Origin: Phocaeicola plebeius
Lineage (GTDB): Bacteria; Bacteroidota; Bacteroidia; Bacteroidales; Bacteroidaceae
Assembly (NCBI GenBank): GCA_004558305.1
Contig: SFDG01000001.1
Location: 62,001 to 126,000 of the forward strand
Reading direction: 5' to 3'
Length of the DNA: 64,000 nt
A program made the position numbers and the translations under genes. Below, piece after piece: positions 47,011 through 55,203 of this stretch. The notes beneath the pieces are model-generated. The model saw nothing but the letters and a program-made list of their open reading frames with translations. It was not told the origin of the DNA and did not search any database. Positions within the stretch are counted from its first letter, which is position 1. Each line of letters starts with the position of its first letter.

Positions 47011-48195
47011 ATGATGTATTGTTTTAACCCCAATCATGATATGGCATTGGCGGACGGACGTCCCTATTACCGTCCGCCTGCCGGAATAGCCGGGATGGAG
47101 CGCGACCTCTGTCTGCTGCCGGTGTGGTATGCGCCTGCGGGCAGTGTGGTGAAGGTGGCCGATGAGGAATCGGCTCGCCGTTGGTTGGCGGACCTTCCCT
47201 TGCACGTGCCGGTGGAGGTGGCGGCGGAATGGCAATCTGCAGCGCTGTGCCCATGGGGGTGGAATCCGGCATTGGCAGAGCAGTTGCGGCAGGCAGGCCT
47301 TCAGGTGGAGAACTGTCCTTCTCCCGAACAGCTGGCACGCATCCGTTATCTGTCGTCGCGCGAACGTTGCATCGGCCTCCAACGGTCGTTGCGCGTCTTG
47401 CCTGGCGTGGGTGGAGAGGCAGTAGCCTGTACCGACCTCCGTGCGGTGCTCCGGCAGGTAAACGCGTATGGCGATGCCCTTCTCAAGGCTCCGTGGTCGG
47501 GGAGTGGCAGAGGACTGCTCAGAGTATCGGCTGCATCGTGGTCAGCGAATGTGGAGGGATGGGCAGCGAGGGTCCTGCGGACACAGGGAACACTAATGGT
47601 GGAGCCTATATATAATAAGGTAAGAGATTTTGCCATGGAATTCCGTTGCGAGCCCGACGGACGGGTGATGTTCGGCGGTTATTCACTGTTTGAAACCGAT
47701 GCGCATGGGAACTATAAGCTGAACAGGCTGCTGTCCGACGGAGCCATTGAAGAACGGCTGGCGCAGGAGGTGCCGCTTTCGTTGCTGCATACCGTGCGAC
47801 AGCACCTGGCCATCTGTCTGCAGCGGCTCATTGATTCCTCGTACACGGGCTGGCTGGGCGTGGATATGATGGTCTGCCGTGAGGGCAAAGGCTATTGGCT
47901 GCATCCTTGTGTGGAGGTGAACCTCCGCATGAACATGGGGGTGGTGGCCCGACACTTGTTCGACCGATATGTGCATCCTGCTGCCTCCGGGCGTTTTCAG
48001 GTGGAATACTTTACGGCCGACGGAGACGCCTTGCGCAGCGACCGGGAGAGGAAGCGGTCAGCTCCGCCGGTGGTGGAAGACGGACGGCTGAAACGGGGCT
48101 ATCTCAGTTTGACGCCGGTGGGGGAGGCCACCCGCTATCAGGCTTTTGTCCTATTGGATGATGTAAAACAGGGTTCTTCGGAGCCTATTCTATAA
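47011..48195 (+). CDS. ATP-grasp-like protein of unknown function
   Basis: A 394-residue soluble protein not matched to a named family. The second half has ATP-grasp traits: LLKAPWSGSGRG with a probable ATP-binding Lys (K159) and a Gly-rich loop, MVEPIYNKVRDFAMEF (about 196-211), GWLGVDMMV (about 280-288), and a metal-type VEVNLRMNMG with E302 and N304. The first third begins with CFNPNHDMALADGRPYY and has WGWNP at 82-86. This suggests a ligase acting on an unknown carboxylate. The start may be ATG 47011 or 47014. A mutarotase gene follows after 19 bp. Confidence 0.75.
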   Translation: MMYCFNPNHDMALADGRPYYRPPAGIAGMERDLCLLPVWYAPAGSVVKVADEESARRWLADLPLHVPVEVAAEWQSAALCPWGWNPALAEQLRQAGLQVENCPSPEQLARIRYLSSRERCIGLQRSLRVLPGVGGEAVACTDLRAVLRQVNAYGDALLKAPWSGSGRGLLRVSAASWSANVEGWAARVLRTQGTLMVEPIYNKVRDFAMEFRCEPDGRVMFGGYSLFETDAHGNYKLNRLLSDGAIEERLAQEVPLSLLHTVRQHLAICLQRLIDSSYTGWLGVDMMVCREGKGYWLHPCVEVNLRMNMGVVARHLFDRYVHPAASGRFQVEYFTADGDALRSDRERKRSAPPVVEDGRLKRGYLSLTPVGEATRYQAFVLLDDVKQGSSEPIL

Positions 48196-48214
48196 ACCTT
48201 AAAAATTTGAATCG

Positions 48215-48550
48215 ATGAAACGTTATTGTCAGACTTTAGAGCTTTACGACGATCCGGAGCTGATTGCAGCTTATGTGGAAGAACATCGTCATGTATGGGA
48301 CGAAATCAAGGAGGGCCAGCGTAAGGTGGGTATCCTTGACATGCAGATTTACATCCACGGCACCACTCTGTTCATGATTTGTGATACCGTGGACGATTTC
48401 GACTGGGTGAAGGACAACGAACGCCTGGCCCAACTGCCGCGTCAGGCAGAGTGGGAGGCGCATATGTCGAAGTACCAGAAATCGCTCCCCGGACAGCCTT
48501 CGCACGAGAAGTGGAAGATGATGGAACAAATCTTCCACCTCAATGACTGA
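48215..48550 (+). CDS. L-rhamnose mutarotase family protein
   Basis: A 111-residue dimeric ferredoxin-like fold protein. EEHRHVWDEIKEG with the conserved His/Trp, and the C-terminal MEQIFHL, match the RhaM/FucU-like family (DUF718). Those enzymes interconvert anomers of free deoxysugars. No rhamnose or fucose operon is visible here, so the substrate is uncertain. It is 19 bp after the ATP-grasp-like gene and probably co-transcribed. Confidence 0.85.
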   Translation: MKRYCQTLELYDDPELIAAYVEEHRHVWDEIKEGQRKVGILDMQIYIHGTTLFMICDTVDDFDWVKDNERLAQLPRQAEWEAHMSKYQKSLPGQPSHEKWKMMEQIFHLND

Positions 48551-48564
48551 GTGGATACTTCCTC

Positions 48565-49041
48565 TCACAGGAATTCACTGTCGAAGGCGAAGGGCAGGAG
48601 GTGCTGGACACCGTTGATTCGATAGATTTCTTCGGTCCCTGACATCAGGAGGGTCATCGGACGACCGAAGCGTTGCTCGGTTTCCAGCATCACCTGCCGG
48701 CAGGCACCGCAGGGGGGAAGGGGACGGGACAGCAGTCCGGCTTCATTGCGGGCGGCGATGGCCAGGGCGACGACGGCAGCGGTCGGGTATCGGGAATTGG
48801 CATAGAACAGGGTTGTCCGTTCAGCGCACAATCCGGAAGGATAGACTGCGTTTTCCTGGTTGGTGCCGCTGACCGTTTCACCGTTCTCAAGCAGTACGGC
48901 AGCACCTACCGAGAAGTGTGAGTAGGGGGCATAGCTGCGGAGGGTAGCTTCGCGGGCTGCATCGACCAGTCGTTGCTCTTCAGCCGACAGTTCTTCGTAG
49001 CGAAGGGCTTCGGTAGACAGGGATAGATGGATTTCTCTCAT
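48565..49041 (-). CDS. cdd: Cytidine deaminase
   Basis: A 158-residue tetrameric-type (Cys-zinc) deaminase that converts cytidine and deoxycytidine to uridine forms. Zinc ligands are C72 in CAE (with E74 as proton shuttle), C111 and C114 in PPCGACRQ. Length is slightly above the usual 130-140. It converges with the mutarotase gene and is divergent from the LysM glucosaminidase gene. Confidence 0.95.
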   Translation of the reverse strand: MREIHLSLSTEALRYEELSAEEQRLVDAAREATLRSYAPYSHFSVGAAVLLENGETVSGTNQENAVYPSGLCAERTTLFYANSRYPTAAVVALAIAARNEAGLLSRPLPPCGACRQVMLETEQRFGRPMTLLMSGTEEIYRINGVQHLLPFAFDSEFL

Positions 49042-49063
49042 AACGGAAGGGATTGGTTTTCTA

Positions 49064-49071
49064 CAAAGTTA
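49064..49071 (-). promoter_or_regulatory. Promoter -7 box for cdd
   Basis: The minus strand reads TAACTTTG, matching TAnnTTTG, 23 bp upstream of the cdd start. Confidence 0.6.
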
Positions 49072-49113
49072 GGAAATCTGTCGGAATGTACCAAGAATCC
49101 GAGAAGAAATGCG

Positions 49114-49121
49114 TATCTTTA
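49114..49121 (+). promoter_or_regulatory. Promoter -7-like box for the glucosaminidase gene
   Basis: TATCTTTA (one mismatch to TAnnTTTG), 20 bp before the ATG at 49141. Confidence 0.5.
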
Positions 49122-49140
49122 CGGCCAAATCCTAAAAACT

Positions 49141-50034
49141 ATGACAACCATGAATGTTCGTAAATGGCTATGCCTGGCATGTCTGCTGGTGGCCGTCAGT
49201 GTGTCGGCACAGCAGCGTAACAAGGCATACGAAGAGTATATCAAGAAGTACCGTGAACTGGCTGTGCAGGAGATGAAGCGCTATCACATCCCGGCCAGCA
49301 TCACGCTGGCACAGGGATTGTTGGAATCGGGGGCGGGCAAAAGCGAACTGGCCCGCAAGTCGCACAACCATTTTGGCATCAAGTGCGGAAAGGGATGGGA
49401 TGGCCCTACGGTGAGCCACGATGATGATGCCAGCGGTGAGTGTTTCCGCAAGTACAAGCATCCCAAGGAATCGTACGAAGACCATTCGAAGTTCCTACGC
49501 ACGGGAGCACGTTATGCTTTTCTGTTCAACCTGAAGGTGACGGACTACAAAGGCTGGGCCAGGGGACTGAAAAGGGCAGGGTATGCCACAGACCCGCGGT
49601 ATGCTGACCGCCTCATCGGAATCATCGAACTGTATCACCTGGACCAATATGACCGGAAGGGAGGGCTGCAATGGATGAAAAAGGTGGGAGAGCCTCACCA
49701 GCCGTATATGGCCAATGACTTGGTGTATATTCTGGCTCGGCCGGGGGATACGTTCCACCTGTTGTCCAAGGAGTTTGACATCAGTGCACGGAAACTTCGT
49801 TCGTGGAACGAGCTGCCGAAGGATTACCAATTCAGAGGTGGGGAAGTGGTCTACTTGGAAAAGAAACGGCGGAGAGCGTCGAAGGAGCATTTCATGCACA
49901 TCGTGAAGCGGGGAGATTCTATGTATTCCATTGCCCAGACTTATGGCATTCGCTTGGACAGGCTCTATAAACTGAACAAGATGGCGGCGGATGCTCCTGC
50001 TCCGAAGGTCGGGGACCGCATCTGGCTGCGGTGA
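49141..50034 (+). CDS. Peptidoglycan N-acetylglucosaminidase with LysM repeats
   Basis: A 297-residue exported enzyme. Signal peptide about 1-23. A GH73-like domain follows (about 30-180) with the catalytic Glu E62 in QGLLESGAGKSELA. Two LysM modules for binding peptidoglycan lie at about 198-243 and 250-297. It would cut the glycan strand during wall growth. The start could be ATG 49141 or 49150. It is a single gene ending at the nested repeat at 50069-50164. Confidence 0.92.
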   Translation: MTTMNVRKWLCLACLLVAVSVSAQQRNKAYEEYIKKYRELAVQEMKRYHIPASITLAQGLLESGAGKSELARKSHNHFGIKCGKGWDGPTVSHDDDASGECFRKYKHPKESYEDHSKFLRTGARYAFLFNLKVTDYKGWARGLKRAGYATDPRYADRLIGIIELYHLDQYDRKGGLQWMKKVGEPHQPYMANDLVYILARPGDTFHLLSKEFDISARKLRSWNELPKDYQFRGGEVVYLEKKRRRASKEHFMHIVKRGDSMYSIAQTYGIRLDRLYKLNKMAADAPAPKVGDRIWLR

Positions 50035-50068
50035 GATGGGGGCCATGTAAAGGCCGATATATATCAAA

Positions 50069-50164
50069 TTGTCATGTTGAATTGACATTCTGAATTCTCT
50101 TTTGAATTGTCATTCTTCACTTTCGTTCAGAATGACAACTAAAAATGACAATTCAACATGACAA
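50069..50164. repeat. Nested inverted repeat between convergent genes
   Basis: Outer arms of 21 nt (50069-50089 and 50144-50164) differ at one position; inner arms of 10 nt (TTGTCATTCT at 50107-50116 and AGAATGACAA at 50129-50138) are perfect. The inner loop TCACTTTCGTTC carries the core of the dispersed repeat family. It sits where both flanking genes end and may act as a terminator. Confidence 0.75.
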
Positions 50165-50199
50165 CTAAGAATGACAACAAAGCGGGGTGTCTTGCCCGT

Positions 50200-51555
50200 T
50201 TAGCCGTAATTCTTGTGGAACTCGACAACCGCCTCGATACCTTTTCGGAAGATGTCGAGCGAGAAGTTCTCGTTCGGCGAGTGGATGGCATCGCTTTCCA
50301 GTCCAAAGCCCATCAGGATTGTCTTGATACCCAGTATCTGTTCGAAGTCGTTGATGATGGGAATGCTTCCCCCGCGACGGACGGCCAGCGGCTGCTTGCC
50401 GAACGCTTTGGCGAATCCTTTTTCGGCGGCCTGGTAGGCAGGCAGATTGATGGGACAGACATAGCCTTCGCCTCCGTGCATGGGAGTCACTTTCACTTGT
50501 ACGTAGTCGGGAGCGATGGCTGCGATGTAGTCGACAAACAGCTGCGAGATGATTTCGTGACGTTGGTGGGGGACCAGACGGGTGGAGACCTTGGCATACG
50601 CCTTCGAGGGAAGGACCGTCTTCGAGCCTTCCCCGGTATAGCCGCCCCAGATTCCACACACATCGAACGACGGGCGACAACTGTTGCGTTCCAAGGTAGA
50701 ATAGCCGGCTTCTCCTTTCAGGGCCTTCACACCGATGGCCTGTTTGTACTTTTCTTCATCGAACGGGATATGAGCAATCATGTCTCGTTCGGCAGTCGGT
50801 ACCTCCTCCACGTCATCGTAGAAATGAGGAATGGTGATGCGACCGTCGGCATCGACCATTTGTGCCAGCATTTCGCAGAGCGTGTTGATGGGGTTGGCTA
50901 CAGCTCCTCCGAAATGTCCTGAATGCAGGTCACGGTTCGGACCCGTCACTTCAATTTCCCAGTAAGCCAGTCCGCGCAGGCCAGTGGTCAGGGAAGGCAG
51001 GTCAGCCCCCAGCATACTGGTGTCGGACACCAGGATAATGTCGGCTTTCAGCAGCTCCTTGTGCTCTTTCAGGAATGCATTCAGACTGGGCGAACCGATT
51101 TCCTCCTCGCCTTCGAAGATGAATTTCACATTATGTGTCAGCAGGCTTTCGCGGACCAGGTATTCGAACGCTTTTACCTGAATCATGGCCTGTCCCTTAT
51201 CGTCATCGGCACCTCGGGCATAGAGACGGCCGTCGCGGACTTCCGGTTCGAAGGGCTGGCTTTTCCACAGTTCCAGGGGTTCTGCAGGCATCACATCGTA
51301 GTGAGCATAAATCAATACGGTGGGGGCATCGGCTGCTACGTGCTTCTCGGCAAAGACCAGCGGATGGCCCTGTGAGGGCATGACGTGCGCTTCGTCTGCT
51401 CCTGCTTCCAGCAGCAGCTGTTTCCACCGTTCGGCGCAGGCCAGCATGTCCTCCTTGTGTTGCGGAAGGGCACTGATACTGGGGATGCGGATCAGACTGG
51501 ACCATTCGTCCAGAAACCGGGCTTCATTCTCCCGGATGTATTCCTTGATTTCCAT
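50200..51555 (-). CDS. M20 family dipeptidase
   Basis: A 451-residue zinc peptidase of the M20 family (CNDP-like). YAHYDVMP with the first His, the bridging Asp in RGADDDKGQ, the catalytic-base Glu in EGEEEIGS, and later ligands are visible. A dimerisation domain sits at about 195-350. It acts in the cytoplasm on dipeptides. It lies 17 bp behind aroC. Confidence 0.93.
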   Translation of the reverse strand: MEIKEYIRENEARFLDEWSSLIRIPSISALPQHKEDMLACAERWKQLLLEAGADEAHVMPSQGHPLVFAEKHVAADAPTVLIYAHYDVMPAEPLELWKSQPFEPEVRDGRLYARGADDDKGQAMIQVKAFEYLVRESLLTHNVKFIFEGEEEIGSPSLNAFLKEHKELLKADIILVSDTSMLGADLPSLTTGLRGLAYWEIEVTGPNRDLHSGHFGGAVANPINTLCEMLAQMVDADGRITIPHFYDDVEEVPTAERDMIAHIPFDEEKYKQAIGVKALKGEAGYSTLERNSCRPSFDVCGIWGGYTGEGSKTVLPSKAYAKVSTRLVPHQRHEIISQLFVDYIAAIAPDYVQVKVTPMHGGEGYVCPINLPAYQAAEKGFAKAFGKQPLAVRRGGSIPIINDFEQILGIKTILMGFGLESDAIHSPNENFSLDIFRKGIEAVVEFHKNYG

Positions 51556-51572
51556 GGTATTTTTATGTTAGG

Positions 51573-52646
51573 TTAGAGTCTTGTGGTTTTGTTCAGCAAG
51601 TAGTGGTCGAGCAGGGTGATGGCAGCCATGGCTTCCACGATGGGGACGGCCCTTGGCAGGACACAAGGGTCATGGCGGCCTCTTGCTTTCAGGAGGGTTT
51701 CGTTGCCGTCCTTGTCCACGGTGGGCTGTTCCATCAGTACCGTGGCCACCGGCTTGAAAGCCACGCGGAAATAGATGTCCTCGCCATTGCTGATGCCGCC
51801 CTGGATGCCTCCCGAACGGTTGGTACGCAAGGCGATGCGTCCGTTGTCGTTATAAAAGATGTCGTTTTGCTCACTGCCCTTCAGTTCCATGCTGCCGAAC
51901 CCTTGACCGTATTCGAATCCTTTCACGGCATTGATGCTGAGCATGGCACTGCCCAAGGCGGCGTGGAGCTTCCCGAAAGCCGGCGAACCTAAGCCGATGG
52001 GACAGCCCTGGATGACACAGCTGATGACACCTCCCACTGTATTTCCTTCACCCTTCACCTGACGGATGTATGCTTCCATCTGCTGGGCCAGGACCGGGTC
52101 GGGGCAACGTACCGGATTGTTCTCAATGGTGGAGAGGTCGTAGTGTGTATACTCCTTGTCGAGCTTCAGGGAACCCACTTGGGCCGTGAAGGCCGTGATA
52201 CGGATACCCAACTGTCGCAAAGCCAGTTTGGCCAAGGCACCTGCCACGACACGCGAGATGGTTTCCCGCGCCGAGGAGCGTCCTCCACCCCGATGGTCGC
52301 GGATGCCGTATTTCTGGGTGTATGTATAGTCGGCGTGAGAAGGGCGGTACACGTCCTTCATGTTGTCATAATCGTTCGAGTGCTGGTTGGTGTTCCACAC
52401 ACAGAACCCGATGGGGCATCCCGTAGATATGCCGTCGTAGATGCCCGAGAGAAACTCCACGGCATCGGCTTCCTTGCGGGCCGTGGTAATGGCCGACTGT
52501 CCCGGACGACGTCGGTTCAGTTCCTGCTGGATGAAGTCCTCGTCGATGGCAATGCCGGCGGGAAACCCGTCGATGACACCGCCGATGGCCTTCCCGTGGG
52601 ATTCGCCGAAACTGGTCAGTCGGAAAATGGTTCCTATTGTATTCAT
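51573..52646 (-). CDS. aroC: Chorismate synthase
   Basis: A 357-residue FMN-dependent enzyme, last step of the shikimate pathway. Signatures are [14 protein letters not shown], the [13 protein letters not shown] segment, [18 protein letters not shown], and [15 protein letters not shown]. Length is normal. The upstream gene, 48 bp away, is the TPM protein; gene order with an envelope pair seems incidental. Confidence 0.97.
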   Translation of the reverse strand: MNTIGTIFRLTSFGESHGKAIGGVIDGFPAGIAIDEDFIQQELNRRRPGQSAITTARKEADAVEFLSGIYDGISTGCPIGFCVWNTNQHSNDYDNMKDVYRPSHADYTYTQKYGIRDHRGGGRSSARETISRVVAGALAKLALRQLGIRITAFTAQVGSLKLDKEYTHYDLSTIENNPVRCPDPVLAQQMEAYIRQVKGEGNTVGGVISCVIQGCPIGLGSPAFGKLHAALGSAMLSINAVKGFEYGQGFGSMELKGSEQNDIFYNDNGRIALRTNRSGGIQGGISNGEDIYFRVAFKPVATVLMEQPTVDKDGNETLLKARGRHDPCVLPRAVPIVEAMAAITLLDHYLLNKTTRL

Positions 52647-52694
52647 ATTTTTTGCTGTTAATGTATAGAAGTGTCGTTGGATGGGAAGGGGGAT

Positions 52695-53627
52695 TCAGAA
52701 CCGGCTGCCTGCGCCGCCGCCTCCAAAGCTACCGCCTCCAAAACTGCCACCCCCGAAGCTGCTGCCTCCGAAACCGCCTCCGAAGCTTCTTCCTCCGCCA
52801 AAGCCGCCCATGAACGGACCGCTGCTGCCGCCCCGGTGGATGTCATTGTCTTCGTTGCGACGGCGCGTCTCCGTCTTGGTGAATCCGCAATGGCTACAAC
52901 GGTAGGTCACTTCCTCGGTGCGGGAACCCAGGAAGCGGGACACCGTACGAACGGACACTTCATGCAGGGTGTGCTGTCCGCACGACGGGCATTTGGTGCG
53001 GTGGCGGTGGGCTATCCATAGAATGGTGCCGCTGCCCCCTATAAGGAAGACCAGCAGGGCCAAGAGAATCCAAAGGTCTTCGTCCACCGGCTCGTCTCCG
53101 CCCGGAGTAAATTCTTCTGATCCTTCCAGAATTTTCCGTACCACTTCGATGCCGGCCAGCATTCCTTCGTCCCATCGTTCCTGGCCCAGCAGTCGGTTCA
53201 TGTAGCGCACCTGAATCTGCTTGCAGGTGGCATCGGGCAATACCCCTTCCAGCCCGTAGCCGGTGGCAAACTGAATGCACCGCTCGCCGGTGACGAGCAG
53301 GATGACCAGACCGCTGTTCTGCTCCTTGCGCCCTACACCGTTGCGTTGTCCCAACTGGTAGGCAAACTCGAAGCAGTCGCCGCCCTCGATGTTCTCCAAG
53401 ACGGCCACGAGGACCTGGATTCCCGTTTTCTGTTCCAGTGCGAAAAGCGTGGTGTCGATGGCGGCAACGGCCTGTGCCGACAGGATGCCGTCGGGATTGA
53501 TGGCATAGCGTGAGCGGTCCTGTAAGTGCACCATCGGTACCTCCTCCACCTTGTATTCCTTGGCGGAGAGTATGGCCGGATGGCCCAGGCAGAGCAGTAG
53601 CCCGACGAGTGCAAAGAAGTGTTTCAT
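52695..53627 (-). CDS. TPM domain protein with transmembrane segment, zinc ribbon and Gly-rich tail
   Basis: A 310-residue protein. Signal peptide about 1-22; TPM domain about 31-170 facing the periplasm; membrane span about 185-205; a zinc-ribbon-like module with C213, C216, C244 and C247; and a Gly/Phe/Ser-rich tail 266-310. TPM proteins of the YgcG/Psb32 type occur with LemA, as here (11 bp gap). The role may be in envelope quality control, but function is unproven. A cytoplasmic zinc ribbon after the span is less usual. Confidence 0.88.
   Translation of the reverse strand: MKHFFALVGLLLCLGHPAILSAKEYKVEEVPMVHLQDRSRYAINPDGILSAQAVAAIDTTLFALEQKTGIQVLVAVLENIEGGDCFEFAYQLGQRNGVGRKEQNSGLVILLVTGERCIQFATGYGLEGVLPDATCKQIQVRYMNRLLGQERWDEGMLAGIEVVRKILEGSEEFTPGGDEPVDEDLWILLALLVFLIGGSGTILWIAHRHRTKCPSCGQHTLHEVSVRTVSRFLGSRTEEVTYRCSHCGFTKTETRRRNEDNDIHRGGSSGPFMGGFGGGRSFGGGFGGSSFGGGSFGGGSFGGGGAGSRF
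52702..52815. repeat. Coding tandem repeats for the Gly-rich tail of the TPM protein
   Basis: Short repeats of the form GGCxxCTCC on the minus coding strand encode repeated GGSFGG units at the C-terminus of the TPM protein. Unit number may vary between strains by slippage without breaking the frame when units are whole codons. Confidence 0.6.
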
Positions 53628-53638
53628 GCCGGAGGGGA

Positions 53639-54229
53639 TTAGAATTTCACTTCGGGAGCCTTTTCGGCACCCTCCTGTGCTTCGAAGTAAGGACGTTTCT
53701 CAAAGCCGAACATGCTGGCAAAGAGGGTACGGGGGAACTGGCGGATGGTGGTGTTGTAAGTACGTGCCACTTCATTGAAGTTGCGCCGTTCCACACTGAT
53801 GCGGTTTTCAGTACCTTCCAGTTGGGCCATGAGGGTCTGGAAGTTCTCGTTGGCCTTCAGGTCCGGATAGCTTTCGGTGACAGCCAGCAGACGGCCCAAT
53901 GCTGCTCCCAGCTCACCTTGGGCCTTTTGGTAAGCCTGCATCTTTTCAGATGTCAGGTCATCCATGCTGATGGTCATCTGGGTGGCTTTGGCACGTGCGC
54001 TGACCACGGCATCCAAAGTGGATTTTTCGTGTTCGGCATATCCTTTCACCGTATTGACCAGGTTGGGTATCAGGTCGGCACGACGCTGGTACTGGTTTTC
54101 TACATTGCTCCATGCCGTGCTGACAGCCTCGTCCTGAATCACCATATCGTTGTACGAGCCTTTGCACCAGCTGAAGAGTCCGATGGCAATGACGGCTACG
54201 ACAATCAGGATTATCCATGTTTTTTTCAT
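53639..54229 (-). CDS. LemA family protein
   Basis: A 196-residue protein with one N-terminal membrane span (about 5-20) and a helical bundle. YNDMVIQDEAVSTAWSNVENQYQRR, given here only by its ends YNDM and YQRR (about 26-50), is the LemA signature. It sits before the TPM gene and likely works with it. Function is unknown. A -7 box lies at 54264-54271. Confidence 0.94.
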   Translation of the reverse strand: MKKTWIILIVVAVIAIGLFSWCKGSYNDMVIQDEAVSTAWSNVENQYQRRADLIPNLVNTVKGYAEHEKSTLDAVVSARAKATQMTISMDDLTSEKMQAYQKAQGELGAALGRLLAVTESYPDLKANENFQTLMAQLEGTENRISVERRNFNEVARTYNTTIRQFPRTLFASMFGFEKRPYFEAQEGAEKAPEVKF

Positions 54230-54263
54230 ACGTTGTAATTTTATAATTGGTTAGTTCAGTTGG

Positions 54264-54271
54264 CAAACATA
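54264..54271 (-). promoter_or_regulatory. Promoter -7 box for the lemA and TPM run
   Basis: The minus strand reads TATGTTTG, matching TAnnTTTG, 35 bp upstream of the lemA start. Confidence 0.6.
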
Positions 54272-54308
54272 CGAAAAAACACGAAAACTACGAAGTATTT
54301 AAGTCTTT

Positions 54309-54755
54309 TTATTTCTTCCGTTTCCCGTTTGCGTCCTTCAGCAGTTCGCGGTGGAAGTGCATTTCAGCCTTTTGCAGTCGGTAGATTTTCTTTGAGGTCA
54401 GGAATTTCTTGTACTTCTTCAGGTATTCCAGTTCCAGTTCGTCGCCGGTGATACGGCTTTTCAGGACATTCTCCACGATACGGTCGTATTCGGCTTCCGT
54501 CAGGTTTTCTTCTTTCCCTTTGCGCATTTGCTCCATGGCCTCGTGGTTCAGCCGGCCCTTCTTGTCCTGTAGCTCGAAGTAGAGCGGAAAGAATCGGGCT
54601 GCCTCCTGTTGGGTCAGGTCGGCCTGCTCTGTGAAATAGATGCGTTGCCGTTCGCGGAACTCTTCGCGGGTCAGACGTTTGTTCTGTGCTAGGGCCGACA
54701 GACAGCCCAGCAGCACCAGCAGGCACGTGCATGTTACAGTCTTCATCTTCTTCAT
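54309..54755 (-). CDS. Small periplasmic protein in the sigma factor operon
   Basis: A 148-residue protein with signal peptide (about 1-23, SALAQ). The rest is charged and helical with LTREEFRERQ, LTQQEAARFFPLYFELQ and a Lys-rich end. It loosely resembles Spy/CpxP-like periplasmic chaperones by its helical make-up and LTxxE motifs, but I do not recognise a family. It is 13 bp downstream of the one-span protein. The start could be residue 4 (M4). Confidence 0.8.
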   Translation of the reverse strand: MKKMKTVTCTCLLVLLGCLSALAQNKRLTREEFRERQRIYFTEQADLTQQEAARFFPLYFELQDKKGRLNHEAMEQMRKGKEENLTEAEYDRIVENVLKSRITGDELELEYLKKYKKFLTSKKIYRLQKAEMHFHRELLKDANGKRKK

Positions 54756-54768
54756 GGTATTTCATTCG

Positions 54769-55143
54769 TTATTCGTGGTTAGACATGTCAAAATCTGCTT
54801 CCGTCAGGTATTGGTAGAGGGTGTAGTCGTCCATCAGCGTGTAGTCCATGATTGGTTCGATGTCATCGACAGGGATTCCCGCTATGGTTTCGCTGGCGGC
54901 AGGTTCAGCGGCCGGATCCGTGCCGATGAGCGTACGGATGGAGAACATCAGTCCGACAAACATGGCGGCCATGTACAGCCACGGTTTCACGCGGTCCCAC
55001 AGGCGGACGGTCGGTTCCTCGATGCTCTCTTTTTCCGGCAACTGCTGCATCAGCCGGTCGGCAAAGTTCTCAAAGTAGCCGTCGGGAACACGGAACGGAG
55101 TCTTCCGGCCGTATCTTTTCAGTAAGTCTTTTTCTTCGTTCAT
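54769..55143 (-). CDS. One-span membrane protein, possible anti-sigma factor
   Basis: A 124-residue protein. The N-terminal 50 residues are cytoplasmic and include FRVPDGYFENFADRLMQQLP; a single span is at about 53-70 (WLYMAAMFVGLMFSI); the rest is periplasmic and acidic. Size, topology and place after an ECF sigma gene fit an anti-sigma factor, but there is no clear ZAS motif (HxxxCxxC). Function is inferred. Confidence 0.8.
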   Translation of the reverse strand: MNEEKDLLKRYGRKTPFRVPDGYFENFADRLMQQLPEKESIEEPTVRLWDRVKPWLYMAAMFVGLMFSIRTLIGTDPAAEPAASETIAGIPVDDIEPIMDYTLMDDYTLYQYLTEADFDMSNHE

Positions 55144-55203
55144 GATGAATCCTCCTTTTAGTTAGGTGCTTCTTTTAGTTAGATGTTTCCGTGTCCGGAA
55201 GGT

